From: Eisenbergiella tayi
GTDB taxonomy: Bacteria; Bacillota; Clostridia; Lachnospirales; Lachnospiraceae
Assembly: GCF_001881565.1 (NCBI RefSeq)
Contig: NZ_MPDJ01000010.1
Coordinates: 144,223 to 208,222, forward strand
Length of the DNA stretch: 64,000 nt
Reading direction: 5' to 3'
Of this stretch, positions 52,237 to 61,784 are shown one piece after another. The notes beneath the pieces were generated by a model. It did no database searches and was not told where the DNA came from. It worked only from the letters and a program-made list of their open reading frames with translations. The position numbers and the translations under genes were made by a program. Position 1 is the first letter of the stretch; each line of letters begins with the position of its first letter.

Positions 52237-53610
52237 TTACTTGATTGTCACATCAGGTATCTTCGCCTGTAAATCCGCTTTAAATTCCTCCATGGCATCT
52301 TCTGCTGACATACCGGAATCGGCCGCCATCATCTGAACTACCATATTAACCGAATCAGATACCAGATTGTCGTAAATAGAAAGACTTGCTTCCGGAACAT
52401 CAGGGGCGATTTCTTCCATCATAAATGTATTAATTTCCTGCTCTCCAAAATTAGGCCTGGTTCCTTTCGTATAATCAGGGTCATCATAAAATGCCTTTAC
52501 CGGTAAGAAAAATCCGGAATCCTCCTTCATATACTTTGCCCCCTCAGGAGTAAGCAATATCCAGGAAATGAAGTCCCATGCTTCTTCCTTCATATCGGAA
52601 TTTTTATAAATTCCATAACAGGTTCCTCCCCAGCCAAATCCGCCTCCTGCGGGAGTAAACATTCCCCAGTTATCCACTCCTTCCGGATCATATGGCTCCA
52701 CCCAATAGGTTACGCTCCAGGATGCACCAGGGAAAAAGATAACGGAACCGTCGGCAAAGGAGTTGGACCATTCCATTGAATATTGTGCCAGATTACCGCA
52801 GGCATTGGCCTCGCGCAGCTTTTCAACGGTTTCAAATACCTTTTCTACCTTACCGGTTACATTCACATCTCCATTTTCATCCACATTATTAATATTACGC
52901 TGCTGCTGCATCATCATATTGGAGACATCCTGAAGTCCGGGGAACAAAACAACATTCCCTCCGCTTTCCTCGTAAACCTTTGCGCCCCACTCAATATAGT
53001 CATCGTAGGTCTGAAACATACTTTCCAGTTCTTCTTTATCATCCGTTCCCAGATACTCTCTGGCCAGATCCTTTTTATACATCATAAAAGCCGGATTCAA
53101 TGCATTTTCTATGCCAATAACCTGATCTTCCGCATTCGTGATCGAAGATATTGTGGAATCCAACAGTACAGAACGGTCAAAATCATAGGGCTCCGCTTCC
53201 AGATTCTCCCAGATATCCAAAGCGAACGCACTGCCTCTCCATCCCATTTCTGCCATAAGAATATCCGGCATATTCCCGCCGGAAGCATATCCCTGCTGCA
53301 GCTTTGTCAGGTAGTCTTCGACCGAAACCACAACCTCTTCAAACTGCCAGTCTGCATCCGGATGTGATGCAAGAAACGCTTCCTGTACCTTATTAAATTG
53401 TCCCGGCGCCCATGTCCAGAGAACCAGTTTTTTTCTTTCACCGGAATTACTGTTTTGTGTCTTTTCAGCCGATGCTTCGGTCTGAACGGATTCTGCAGCA
53501 GAACTCTGTTCCGGGATATCTCCTTTGCCGGAGGAAGAACTGCAGCCTCCGAGAAGTCCGACTGCCAGACCAACCGTGAGAATGACTGATATTATTTTTT
53601 CCTTTTTCAT
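52237..53610 (-). CDS. extracellular sugar-binding lipoprotein of the CUT1 transporter
   Basis: Predicted 457-aa family-1-type solute-binding protein. A signal peptide ends in the lipobox LLGGC (Cys 23), followed by a Ser/Gly-rich tether (about 24-65). Bilobed binding-protein sequence continues to the C-terminus. The size and the linked YesMN suggest a large oligosaccharide. The ligand is not evident. Confidence 0.93.
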   Translation of the reverse strand: MKKEKIISVILTVGLAVGLLGGCSSSSGKGDIPEQSSAAESVQTEASAEKTQNSNSGERKKLVLWTWAPGQFNKVQEAFLASHPDADWQFEEVVVSVEDYLTKLQQGYASGGNMPDILMAEMGWRGSAFALDIWENLEAEPYDFDRSVLLDSTISSITNAEDQVIGIENALNPAFMMYKKDLAREYLGTDDKEELESMFQTYDDYIEWGAKVYEESGGNVVLFPGLQDVSNMMMQQQRNINNVDENGDVNVTGKVEKVFETVEKLREANACGNLAQYSMEWSNSFADGSVIFFPGASWSVTYWVEPYDPEGVDNWGMFTPAGGGFGWGGTCYGIYKNSDMKEEAWDFISWILLTPEGAKYMKEDSGFFLPVKAFYDDPDYTKGTRPNFGEQEINTFMMEEIAPDVPEASLSIYDNLVSDSVNMVVQMMAADSGMSAEDAMEEFKADLQAKIPDVTIK

Positions 53611-53746
53611 GAAATACCCTCCTTCTTAATTATCATATAATTATCATAGCAGGCATTTCCATGATTTTTATTTTCATTTCTGTATATTTTGTGTCTGATT
53701 TGCATGTTTTGCACAAACAGACAATTTATCTGCTGACAGAAAAAAA

Positions 53747-54628
53747 CTATAACTTCTCACTGAAGATATTCTTATATCCTTCCCCATAAATCTCCGTAGC
53801 GCTGGAAACAATCATAAAGGCCAGAGGATCCTCTTCCTTCACGATTTCTTCCGCCTTAGGAGCCATGGTATTGCGCATGACACACATAATCACCTGCTTG
53901 GGATTATTGCTGTATGCTCCTTTTCCTTCCAGGTAAGTCACGCCGATATCCAGTTCCTCCAGCAGCCTTGCCGTAATTTTTTCCGAACAGTCGCTGATAA
54001 TATAAATCAGCTTAGCCTCGTCCCTTCCATAAAGGACTGCATCAAACATGATGCTGCAGACTACCACCGCCAGTATGGCATACATGATCGTGTCAAAATC
54101 TCCGAACACGAAAAGGGATGCGGATACAATCAGAATATCTGTAACGAAAAAAAGCCTTCCTGTCTTCAGATGCTTATATTTCAGCCGTAAAAATTTTACG
54201 ATGATATCGGTTCCTCCGGTAGTCGCACCGGCCTTAAAAACAATCCCCAGTCCAATAGCCATCAGGATTCCGCCGGCCAGGGCTGCCAGCAAAGGCTGTG
54301 ACGTCAGCGCCCCGAAACGGGTAAAATAATTGGTGAATACCGAGCACATAAATGTGGCATAAATCGTAGAAATAATAAAACGCAGGCCAAATTTCCATAA
54401 TCCCGCTATAAGTATAGGTATATTGATCAAAAGCATGCCTGTACCTGTAGGCAGTCCGGTCAGACGATTAATAATAACTGCGATACCGGTAACTCCGCCG
54501 GGCGCCAGGTTATTGGGATCCAGAAACAGGCTGATACTCACGCCATAAATACATGCTGCCGCCGTAATCATGAGATAATCAAATATCCGCCTCTTTACCG
54601 TCTTCTTTTCCTTAAATTCTTCTGCCAC
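53747..54628 (-). CDS. YitT-family (DUF161/DUF2179) membrane protein
   Basis: Predicted 293-aa protein with about five N-terminal helices and a cytoplasmic DUF2179 domain (about 215-293; GVTYLEGKGAYSNNPKQV, then VMCV). I place the start at the GTG 54626-54628, five bases after a perfect AAGGAGGT. The open frame runs 49 codons upstream but passes through the ilvA terminator, so that part is not coding. Function unknown. Confidence 0.9.
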   Translation of the reverse strand: MAEEFKEKKTVKRRIFDYLMITAAACIYGVSISLFLDPNNLAPGGVTGIAVIINRLTGLPTGTGMLLINIPILIAGLWKFGLRFIISTIYATFMCSVFTNYFTRFGALTSQPLLAALAGGILMAIGLGIVFKAGATTGGTDIIVKFLRLKYKHLKTGRLFFVTDILIVSASLFVFGDFDTIMYAILAVVVCSIMFDAVLYGRDEAKLIYIISDCSEKITARLLEELDIGVTYLEGKGAYSNNPKQVIMCVMRNTMAPKAEEIVKEEDPLAFMIVSSATEIYGEGYKNIFSEKL

Positions 54629-54662
54629 AATATACCTCCTTCTTAAATACGGCCGGAAATGG

Positions 54663-54692
54663 AAAAAACCGCATAATAATCTTACGCGGTTT
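54663..54692 (-). terminator. ilvA terminator
   Basis: AAACCGC/GCGGTTT stem (54666-54692) followed on the minus strand by a U-run (54663-54668). It lies 92 bases past the ilvA stop, just before yitT. Confidence 0.85.
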
Positions 54693-54783
54693 AATCCGTG
54701 CAGCATCCTGCACTTCTTTCCTATCAACACAAACAACTTCCGGAGAAAAAGAACCGTCCGGATCATTTTCTGCATTCTGTCTC

Positions 54784-56010
54784 TTAAATATTCGTTCTCA
54801 CGCTTTTGGGTTTATAGCCTTCTCTTTCAAGAGCAGATATGATCTGCTGCTTATGTTCGGTTCCGAAGGCTTCCAGTGTAATCCGCAGCTCCACAGCAGC
54901 GCTGCGGTTAATGGAAACAAACTGGTTATGCTCCAGCTTGATTACGTTGCCGTTTTCTTTGGCAATTACATCTGCCACACGGGATAACTCGCCCGGTTTA
55001 TCCGGAAGAAGAACGGATACGGTAAAAATACGATCTCTGAAAATAAGGCCGTGCTGTACCACGGAAGACATCGTGATAACATCCATATTGCCGCCGCTTA
55101 AAATGGATACCACCTTTTTATTTTTCACATCCAGATGTTTCAGAGCCGCCACAGTAAGCAATCCTGAATTTTCCACTATCATCTTATGATTTTCAACCAT
55201 ATCGAGGAAAGCCACTACCAGTTCTTCGTCCTCAATGGTTATGATTTCATCAATATTCTGCTGAATATAAGGGAAAATAATACTTCCGGGGGTTTTCACC
55301 GCCGTGCCGTCCGCGATTGTGTTCACATGATCCAGAGTTACCACCTTGCCCTTTTCCAGTGATGCCTGCATACAGTTTGCTCCGGCAGGCTCCACACCGA
55401 TCACATGGATTTTGGGATTCAGCAGCTTGGCAAGAGTGGATACACCGGTAGCGAGTCCGCCTCCGCCCACCGGCACGAGGATATAATCCACCAGGGGAAG
55501 TTCTTTGAAAATTTCCATCATGATGGTTCCCTGGCCGGTTGCAACCACGGGATCATCAAACGGATGAATGAAGGTGTAGCCCATTTCTTCTGCCAGCTCA
55601 TAAGCTTTGGCACAGGCTTCATCATAAACATCTCCGTAAAGCACAACCTCCGCCCCGTAGTTTTTCGTACGGTTTACTTTCATTAAGGGTGTCGTGGTAG
55701 GCATCACAATAACTGACTTGCAGCCGTATGACTTGGCAGCATAAGCTACGCCCTGGGCATGGTTTCCTGCAGATGCGGTAATCAGCCCCTTGCCGCGTTC
55801 CTCCTCCGTAAGCGTGCTTATCTTGTAATAAGCGCCGCGCAGCTTATAGGCTCCCGTAAGCTGCATATTTTCCGGTTTGAAGTATACCTTGTTTCCCGAC
55901 TGGTTGCTGAAATATTCACTGTATACCAGTTTGGTCTCCTGTGTTACTTTTTTTACCACCTCGGAAGCTTCTTCGAATTTCTCCAGGGTAAGCATCTTGC
56001 TTTCTTCCAT
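54784..56010 (-). CDS. ilvA: threonine ammonia-lyase
   Basis: Predicted 408-aa PLP enzyme converting threonine to 2-oxobutanoate. The PLP lysine lies in TGAYKLRGA (near residue 53), the phosphate loop in VPVGGGGLATG (near 180). A C-terminal ACT domain (about 325-400) suggests allosteric control. The ATG at 56010 follows GGAGG. The length is that of the one-ACT form, which can be biosynthetic or catabolic. Confidence 0.93.
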   Translation of the reverse strand: MEESKMLTLEKFEEASEVVKKVTQETKLVYSEYFSNQSGNKVYFKPENMQLTGAYKLRGAYYKISTLTEEERGKGLITASAGNHAQGVAYAAKSYGCKSVIVMPTTTPLMKVNRTKNYGAEVVLYGDVYDEACAKAYELAEEMGYTFIHPFDDPVVATGQGTIMMEIFKELPLVDYILVPVGGGGLATGVSTLAKLLNPKIHVIGVEPAGANCMQASLEKGKVVTLDHVNTIADGTAVKTPGSIIFPYIQQNIDEIITIEDEELVVAFLDMVENHKMIVENSGLLTVAALKHLDVKNKKVVSILSGGNMDVITMSSVVQHGLIFRDRIFTVSVLLPDKPGELSRVADVIAKENGNVIKLEHNQFVSINRSAAVELRITLEAFGTEHKQQIISALEREGYKPKSVRTNI

Positions 56011-56069
56011 TTTTTCCTCCATTCCGGTGTCTGTACGGATAAACCGTTCCGCGCAGGTCCTGGTACTTT

Positions 56070-57083
56070 TTATTCTTCTTCTGTTTTTCCGTCAAACAGG
56101 GCGTTCACGAACTGTTCCGGATCGAATTTCTGCAGATCCTCCATATCTTCGCCCACTCCGATATATTTTACAGGCACATTCAACTCAGACTGTATTGCCA
56201 CCGCAATGCCGCCCTTGGCCGTGCCGTCCATTTTGGTGAGGATAATACCGGTCAGTTCCGCCGCCTCTCCGAATTCCCTTGCCTGGGCAAGGGCGTTCTG
56301 ACCTGTGGTTCCGTCAAGCACCACCAGGTTTTCCCTGTGGGCATCAGGGAATTCACGGTCGATAATGCGGTTAATCTTTTTCAGTTCTTCCATCAGGTTC
56401 TTTTTATTATGAAGTCTTCCTGCGGTATCACACAGCAGTACATCCACATGTCTGGCCTTGGCGGCATTCACCGCATCGAAAACCACGCTTGCCGGGTCGG
56501 AGCCTTCTGCGCCGCCTATCATATCCACACCGGCCCGGTTGGCCCAGCCGGCAAGCTGCTCGCCCGCCGCCGCCCGGAAGGTATCCGCTGCCGCAATCAG
56601 GACTTTCCTTCCCTGATCCTTCAAAATACCGGCAAGCTTTCCGACGGAGGTGGTTTTTCCTACGCCGTTCACTCCTATAACCAGAATGACCGACTGCTTT
56701 TTTTCAAAGTCATAAGCGGTTTCTCCCACCTGCATCTGCTCGCGTATGCTGTCAATCAGAAGCTGCTTACAGGCAGCAGGCTCTTTGATATGCTGCTCCT
56801 TCACCTGTTTTTTCAGACGCTGCAGAATATCCGAGGTGGCGTTGACGCCAATATCCCCCATGATCAGGATTTCTTCCAGTTCTTCATAAAATTCATCGTC
56901 AATAGCAGAAAATCCGTTAAAGACAGAATCAATCCCATTTACGATATTATTTCTCGTTTTATTCAGCCCTTCCTTCAGTCGGGCAAAAAAACCTTTTTTT
57001 TCTCCGGAATTCTTCACATCCCCAGAGTTTTTGTCTTCCGAGGAATTCTTATTTTCCGTGGAATCTTTGTATTCCATGCTCAT
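56070..57083 (-). CDS. ftsY: signal recognition particle receptor FtsY
   Basis: Predicted 337-aa GTPase. Its first 28 residues are an acidic, Asn/Ser-rich repeat (KNSSEDKNSGDVKNSG). The NG domain follows, with GVNGVGKTTSVGKL (near 145), DTAGR and TKMDG. The ATG at 57083 has AAGGAG seven bases upstream. It lies 37 bases after smc. Partner Ffh is at 39553-40905. Confidence 0.96.
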   Translation of the reverse strand: MSMEYKDSTENKNSSEDKNSGDVKNSGEKKGFFARLKEGLNKTRNNIVNGIDSVFNGFSAIDDEFYEELEEILIMGDIGVNATSDILQRLKKQVKEQHIKEPAACKQLLIDSIREQMQVGETAYDFEKKQSVILVIGVNGVGKTTSVGKLAGILKDQGRKVLIAAADTFRAAAGEQLAGWANRAGVDMIGGAEGSDPASVVFDAVNAAKARHVDVLLCDTAGRLHNKKNLMEELKKINRIIDREFPDAHRENLVVLDGTTGQNALAQAREFGEAAELTGIILTKMDGTAKGGIAVAIQSELNVPVKYIGVGEDMEDLQKFDPEQFVNALFDGKTEEE

Positions 57084-57120
57084 ATCCACTCTCCTTCACC
57101 GTTTTCGTCTTCCATTAAAG

Positions 57121-60100
57121 TCAATTCTCTATCTCTTTCTCAATCAGGCTGACACTTACCAAAGTAGAAACGCCCTTTTCCTGCATGGTAATACCATACA
57201 GTCTGTCGGCTTTTTCCATGGTTCCTCTTCGGTGTGTTATGACGATGAACTGGGTGTACTTCGTCAGCTTATGTAAATAATTGGCAAACCTCCCTACATT
57301 GCTGTCATCCAGGGCGGCTTCTATCTCATCCAGCAGACAGAAGGGCGAAGGCTTCAGATTCTGAATGGCGAACAGCAGGGATATGGCTGTCAGAGCCTTC
57401 TCTCCACCGGAAAGCTGCATCATATTCTGCAGCTTTTTCCCCGGAGGCTGGGCGATGATACGAATTCCTGCTTCCAGGATATCCTCATCCTCCATCAGCT
57501 CCAGCGTTCCTTTTCCGCCTCCGAACAGTTCCTTGAAAACCTTATCGAATTCCTGGCTGATCTGGGCGAATTTTTCCCTGAACTGCTTCCGCATGGCTTC
57601 ATCCAGCTCCAGGATGATACCCTTCAGGGTTTCCTCTGCCTTAATCAAATCATCGTGCTGGTTTTTCAGGAAGGTATAACGTTCCATAAGATTTTTGTAA
57701 TCTTCGATAGCGTTGACATTCACATCTCCAAGCCTTCTGATCTGATCCTTTAATGATGTAATTTCTTTTTTCATGGCGGTCAAATCCTGAAGTTCCTCAT
57801 TCTTAAGCGCCGCCGCGTCACTCAGAGTGATTTCGTATTCATCCCACATATAGTTGATCTGGGCTTCTACGGACTCTTCCAGCTTTTCCTGCTGCGCACT
57901 CAGCCTGTAAACTTCTTTATCAAGCCCTGAGAGCCGTTCCGCAAGGCTTTCCCTGTCCGCAAAAAAGTTCTTCTGCCTGCCGGCAAGAACCTCTTTCCGC
58001 TCCATATCAGCCTTCAGCTTCTCTTCCCCGCTGTTCTGGTTCGTATAAGAGGCGTTTATGGTTTCCTGCAGAGCCAGGATGTCGGCCTCTTTACGGGCTA
58101 TTTCCTGTCTGCCCGCTTCCATTCCTTCTTCAATTTCTTTCAGTTCCGCGGTGAATTTCTGAATATCCCCCCTGATACGATCCAGGTTGGTCTGCTCAAA
58201 GCCCTGCTTCTGCCGGATCTTTTCCACTTCCAAATCCCACTCGGACACTCTGGAGCTATGAAGATTTTCTTCTTCCTTCCTTTCCTCCAGTTCCTTCTGG
58301 GCCATATGGATCCTGCTGTCCACATCCTTTTCCAGCAGTTCGGAGGCTTCCAGCTCTCTCCGTATTTCTTCTTTTCCGTTCTGGATTTCTTCAATCTGAG
58401 AAGCTATTTCTCTCTGCTCGTTCTGGAGATCTCCGTAGCCCTGTTCGGTCTGTTCCTTCTTTTCCCTGGCAGCAGCCACATTCATCCTCGCGGTATTCTG
58501 ATGGATAAATTCTTCCTGGAGCGATGCCTTCGTCTGCTCAAGCTCCATCCGCAGCTTGTTTCGGCGCTGTTTGGTCTTTTCAATATCATCCAGCAGGATA
58601 TCGATGGATTTCAGAGTTTCCCTGACTTTTGTTTCCAGCTCCGCCATCTCCCGGCGTCTTCCCAGCAGATTACTGTTGTTTTTATAAGCGCCGCCGCTGA
58701 TGGAACCTCCGGGATTAAAAAGCTCTCCCTCCAGCGTCACCATACGGAGGCTGTATTTATATTTGCGGGCAATCCTTACCGCATTGTCCACATTGTCAAT
58801 CACAACAATCCTTCCGAGCAGGGATGCCGCCACATCCCGATATCGCTCCTCCGTATTCACCAGGGTATCCGCAAGGCCCAGCACGCCCGGTTCGCTCAAA
58901 ACCTCCTTCATGCGGAATTCCTGTCTGTTGCGAATGCTTGTCAGCGGAAGAAAGGTAGCCCTTCCCGCTTTATTCTGCTTCAGGAAAGCGATCATTTCCT
59001 TGGCTGTCTCTTCTGTTTCCGTAACGATATTCTGTATGCTTCCCCCAAGGGCTGTCTCTATGGCAACTTCATATTTCTTTTCTACCTTGATCAGATCCGC
59101 AACCACACCGATAATACCGGAATTGCTGCTTTTGCGCTCCATGACACGCTTAACGCTTCCCCCATAGCCTTCATAACGCTCTGTCAGGTTTGAAAGGGCA
59201 TCCAGCCTGGATTTATCCTGATGGTAAACCACCTGGGTATCCCGCAGCTTCTGATCCTTTTGGGAAAGCTCATCTCTTATCTGATTCAGCTCTTCCTCCA
59301 GAACCGACTGCCTGTCGTTAAACTCAGAAATATTATCATTAATCCGCAGGAATTCTTCCTCCAGCTTACGGATCAGATCCTCCTGCTGGGCTTCATCGGA
59401 TTTCGCACGTAAAAGACGTGAATTTAATTCCGCCCTGCGTATCTGGATCTGTTCCAGCATGGTATCAAAACGGCCCATACGTGACTTAATGGTAGCACGT
59501 TCATTCAATGCGGTAATGATTGAATTTTTACCATTTTCTATATTCGCATTTAATTCATCTATCTGGGCCTGTACTCTGGCAAGCTCCGCCTTTGCTTCTT
59601 CCCTGGCTTCCTCCAGCTGTGACAGATGAGCGTCCACTTCGGCCTTATCCTCCAGAATAGCCGCTTCATTCCTGCTGCGCGCCTCAATTTCCCGCTGCAG
59701 GTTTTCCTGCCGGCTCAGCAAATGGTTTTCATTGCCTCTTACCGAATTGATCTGTTCCTTAAGGACATTGATTTCCCCTTCCAGCTTTCCCCGGAGCATC
59801 CCGGTATCTGTAAGCTGGGAACGTTCTTCTTCTATCTGCTTGTCAAGCTGCTCTATTTCCGCCTGTACCTGTTCATACTCTTCTTTGATATGCTCATATT
59901 TGGATGTTGTTTCCTGCAGATCGCCGGACGCAATTTCATATTTTTCCTTCACGCCTGCCAGCTGATCCTTAAGTCTGGCATTTTCCAAAAGGAATACATT
60001 CACATCCAGATCCTTCAGCTGTTCTTTTTTCTTCAGATAGATTCTTGCCTTTTCCGACTGCTTTTCCAAAGGCTCCACCTGTTTTTCCAGTTCGGACAGG

Positions 60101-60681
60101 ATATCGCTGACACGCAGTAGGTTCTGCTTTTCATCCTCCAGCTTTTTCTGAGCGGCGGATTTCCGCCTTTTAAACTTTACAATACCTGCGGCCTCGTCAA
60201 AAAGCTCTCTTCTTTCCTCCGGCTTTCCGCTGAGGATTTTATCGATCTGCCCCTGTCCAATAATGGAATAGCCTTCTTTGCCAATACCTGTGTCATAAAA
60301 AAGCTCGTTTACATCTTTCAGCCTGACAGGAGAACCATTCATCAGATATTCGCTCTCACCGGAACGATAAATACGCCTGGCCACCGTCACCTCATCAAAA
60401 TCAATGGCAAGCTGATGATCCCGGTTGTCCAGAGTGATCGCCACATAAGCGTATCCCATGGGCTTTCGTATTTCCGTGCCGGAGAAGATGACATCCTGCA
60501 TGGAGGCGCCCCTCAATTGCTTGATTCGCTGTTCTCCCAAAACCCAGCGAACCGCATCCGCAACATTACTTTTACCGCTGCCGTTGGGACCCACAATGCC
60601 GGTTATTCCGTTATGAAACTGAAAAGTTATTTTGTTGGCAAAGGATTTGAATCCGTGTATCTCTATGCTTTTTAAATACAT
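57121..60681 (-). CDS. smc: chromosome segregation protein SMC
   Basis: Predicted 1186-aa condensin ATPase. Walker A is GPNGSGKSN (near residue 32). Two long coiled coils (about 170-500 and 680-1020) flank a hinge (about 515-650). The signature LSGGEKALTA and the Walker B LLDEIEAALDD are near the C-terminus. The length is typical. Five bases separate it from rnc. Confidence 0.97.
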   Translation of the reverse strand: MYLKSIEIHGFKSFANKITFQFHNGITGIVGPNGSGKSNVADAVRWVLGEQRIKQLRGASMQDVIFSGTEIRKPMGYAYVAITLDNRDHQLAIDFDEVTVARRIYRSGESEYLMNGSPVRLKDVNELFYDTGIGKEGYSIIGQGQIDKILSGKPEERRELFDEAAGIVKFKRRKSAAQKKLEDEKQNLLRVSDILSELEKQVEPLEKQSEKARIYLKKKEQLKDLDVNVFLLENARLKDQLAGVKEKYEIASGDLQETTSKYEHIKEEYEQVQAEIEQLDKQIEEERSQLTDTGMLRGKLEGEINVLKEQINSVRGNENHLLSRQENLQREIEARSRNEAAILEDKAEVDAHLSQLEEAREEAKAELARVQAQIDELNANIENGKNSIITALNERATIKSRMGRFDTMLEQIQIRRAELNSRLLRAKSDEAQQEDLIRKLEEEFLRINDNISEFNDRQSVLEEELNQIRDELSQKDQKLRDTQVVYHQDKSRLDALSNLTERYEGYGGSVKRVMERKSSNSGIIGVVADLIKVEKKYEVAIETALGGSIQNIVTETEETAKEMIAFLKQNKAGRATFLPLTSIRNRQEFRMKEVLSEPGVLGLADTLVNTEERYRDVAASLLGRIVVIDNVDNAVRIARKYKYSLRMVTLEGELFNPGGSISGGAYKNNSNLLGRRREMAELETKVRETLKSIDILLDDIEKTKQRRNKLRMELEQTKASLQEEFIHQNTARMNVAAAREKKEQTEQGYGDLQNEQREIASQIEEIQNGKEEIRRELEASELLEKDVDSRIHMAQKELEERKEEENLHSSRVSEWDLEVEKIRQKQGFEQTNLDRIRGDIQKFTAELKEIEEGMEAGRQEIARKEADILALQETINASYTNQNSGEEKLKADMERKEVLAGRQKNFFADRESLAERLSGLDKEVYRLSAQQEKLEESVEAQINYMWDEYEITLSDAAALKNEELQDLTAMKKEITSLKDQIRRLGDVNVNAIEDYKNLMERYTFLKNQHDDLIKAEETLKGIILELDEAMRKQFREKFAQISQEFDKVFKELFGGGKGTLELMEDEDILEAGIRIIAQPPGKKLQNMMQLSGGEKALTAISLLFAIQNLKPSPFCLLDEIEAALDDSNVGRFANYLHKLTKYTQFIVITHRRGTMEKADRLYGITMQEKGVSTLVSVSLIEKEIEN

Positions 60682-60686
60682 TAGTT

Positions 60687-61448
60687 TTAATCCTTATTTT
60701 CTATGGAAGGCTTTGCCTCCATGGAATGTATTCCTTCTATGGATTTTTCGGCTTCCATGTTCTTCCGCAGGGCCAGAATCGCCTCATAGGCGGCCTGCTG
60801 TTCCGCCGCTTTTTTGGTGCGTCCCTTTCCTTTTCCGATGACCTTGTTATTCAGCACGGCATCCACCAGAAATTCCTTATCATGATCCGGCCCCTCTTCA
60901 CCGGTGAGCGCATAAACAAATTCGGCTTCAGGCATGGTCTGGATCATCTCCTGAAGCACCGTTTTACTGTCGTAAAAAAGAATTTTATTCTCCAGATCCG
61001 AAAGTACAAACCGGTGGATAAAATCATGGGCCGCCTGAAAACCGCCGTCCAGATACAGGGCTCCGATAACCGCCTCCATGGCATCTGAAGTGATGGAATC
61101 CCTCCCTCTGCCGCCGGTGGCCTCTTCTCCTTTACCCAGGAGCATGTACTGGCCCAGTTCCAGATCTCTGGCGCAATAAGCCAGCGCAGGCTCGCATACC
61201 ATGGAGGAACGCAGCTTGGTCAGCTTTCCCTCCGGCATTTCGGGGTTCTCGGAAAAAAGGAATTCACTGGAAACCAGTTCCAGCACAGCATCCCCTAAAA
61301 ACTCAAGGCGCTCATAGTCCTCCAGCTTATTGATTTTTTGTTCGTTGGCAAAGGAGCTGTGGGTCAACGCCTGACGCAGAAGCATTTTGTCCCGAAAAAC
61401 ATACCCGATCTTTTTCTCCAGCCCTTCCAATGTATATTTTATACTCAT
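60687..61448 (-). CDS. rnc: ribonuclease III
   Basis: Predicted 253-aa double-strand RNase. The catalytic motif is YERLEFLGDAVLEL (near residue 43) and a dsRNA-binding domain (about 160-235) has GKGKGRTKKAAEQQAA. The C-terminus ends in a short tail repeating S-I-E. The ATG at 61448 follows AAGGA. Confidence 0.96.
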   Translation of the reverse strand: MSIKYTLEGLEKKIGYVFRDKMLLRQALTHSSFANEQKINKLEDYERLEFLGDAVLELVSSEFLFSENPEMPEGKLTKLRSSMVCEPALAYCARDLELGQYMLLGKGEEATGGRGRDSITSDAMEAVIGALYLDGGFQAAHDFIHRFVLSDLENKILFYDSKTVLQEMIQTMPEAEFVYALTGEEGPDHDKEFLVDAVLNNKVIGKGKGRTKKAAEQQAAYEAILALRKNMEAEKSIEGIHSMEAKPSIENKD

Positions 61449-61466
61449 AAGGTCCTTTCCACAATT

Positions 61467-61504
61467 AAAAAGCCCTGTCCAGGTTTCCCCGCTACGGGCT
61501 TTTT
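61467..61504 (-). terminator. terminator/attenuator between acpP and rnc
   Basis: AAAAAGCCC (61467-61475) and GGGCTTTTT (61496-61504) form a nine-base stem, ending in U residues on either strand. It lies in the gap between acpP and rnc and could uncouple lipid genes from rnc-smc-ftsY. Confidence 0.75.
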
Positions 61505-61541
61505 CCACATATTTTTCAAAGTGGCGCTTGTTTCCAGCCGC

Positions 61542-61769
61542 TTAATTGCTGTTTTTTATCAATTCAACCGCTTCTCCCACCGTGCTGATCCGTTCCGCAT
61601 CAGCCGATGAAATTTCGATTCCGAATTCTTCTTCAATCCCCATAACAATCTGGAAAACATCCAGGGAATCTGCGCACAGGTCATCAATGAAAGTGGTGTC
61701 AACCGTTATTTCCTTGGGATCCACACATAATACTTCCGCAATGATAGTTCTGAGCTTGTCAAGTTCCAT
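61542..61769 (-). CDS. acpP: acyl carrier protein
   Basis: Predicted 75-aa carrier. The phosphopantetheine serine is in CADSLDVFQIVMGIEEEF (Ser 35). It follows plsX by 15 bases. Confidence 0.95.
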   Translation of the reverse strand: MELDKLRTIIAEVLCVDPKEITVDTTFIDDLCADSLDVFQIVMGIEEEFGIEISSADAERISTVGEAVELIKNSN

Positions 61770-61784
61770 ATCCTTCGTCCTTTC

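Noticed and set aside
54629..54775. 49-codon N-terminal extension of the YitT protein
   Set aside because: The region contains the ilvA terminator; a GTG with a perfect AAGGAGGT site lies at 54628.
58258..59193. 311-aa plus-strand frame
   Set aside because: Antisense shadow of smc; composition is unlike a protein gene.
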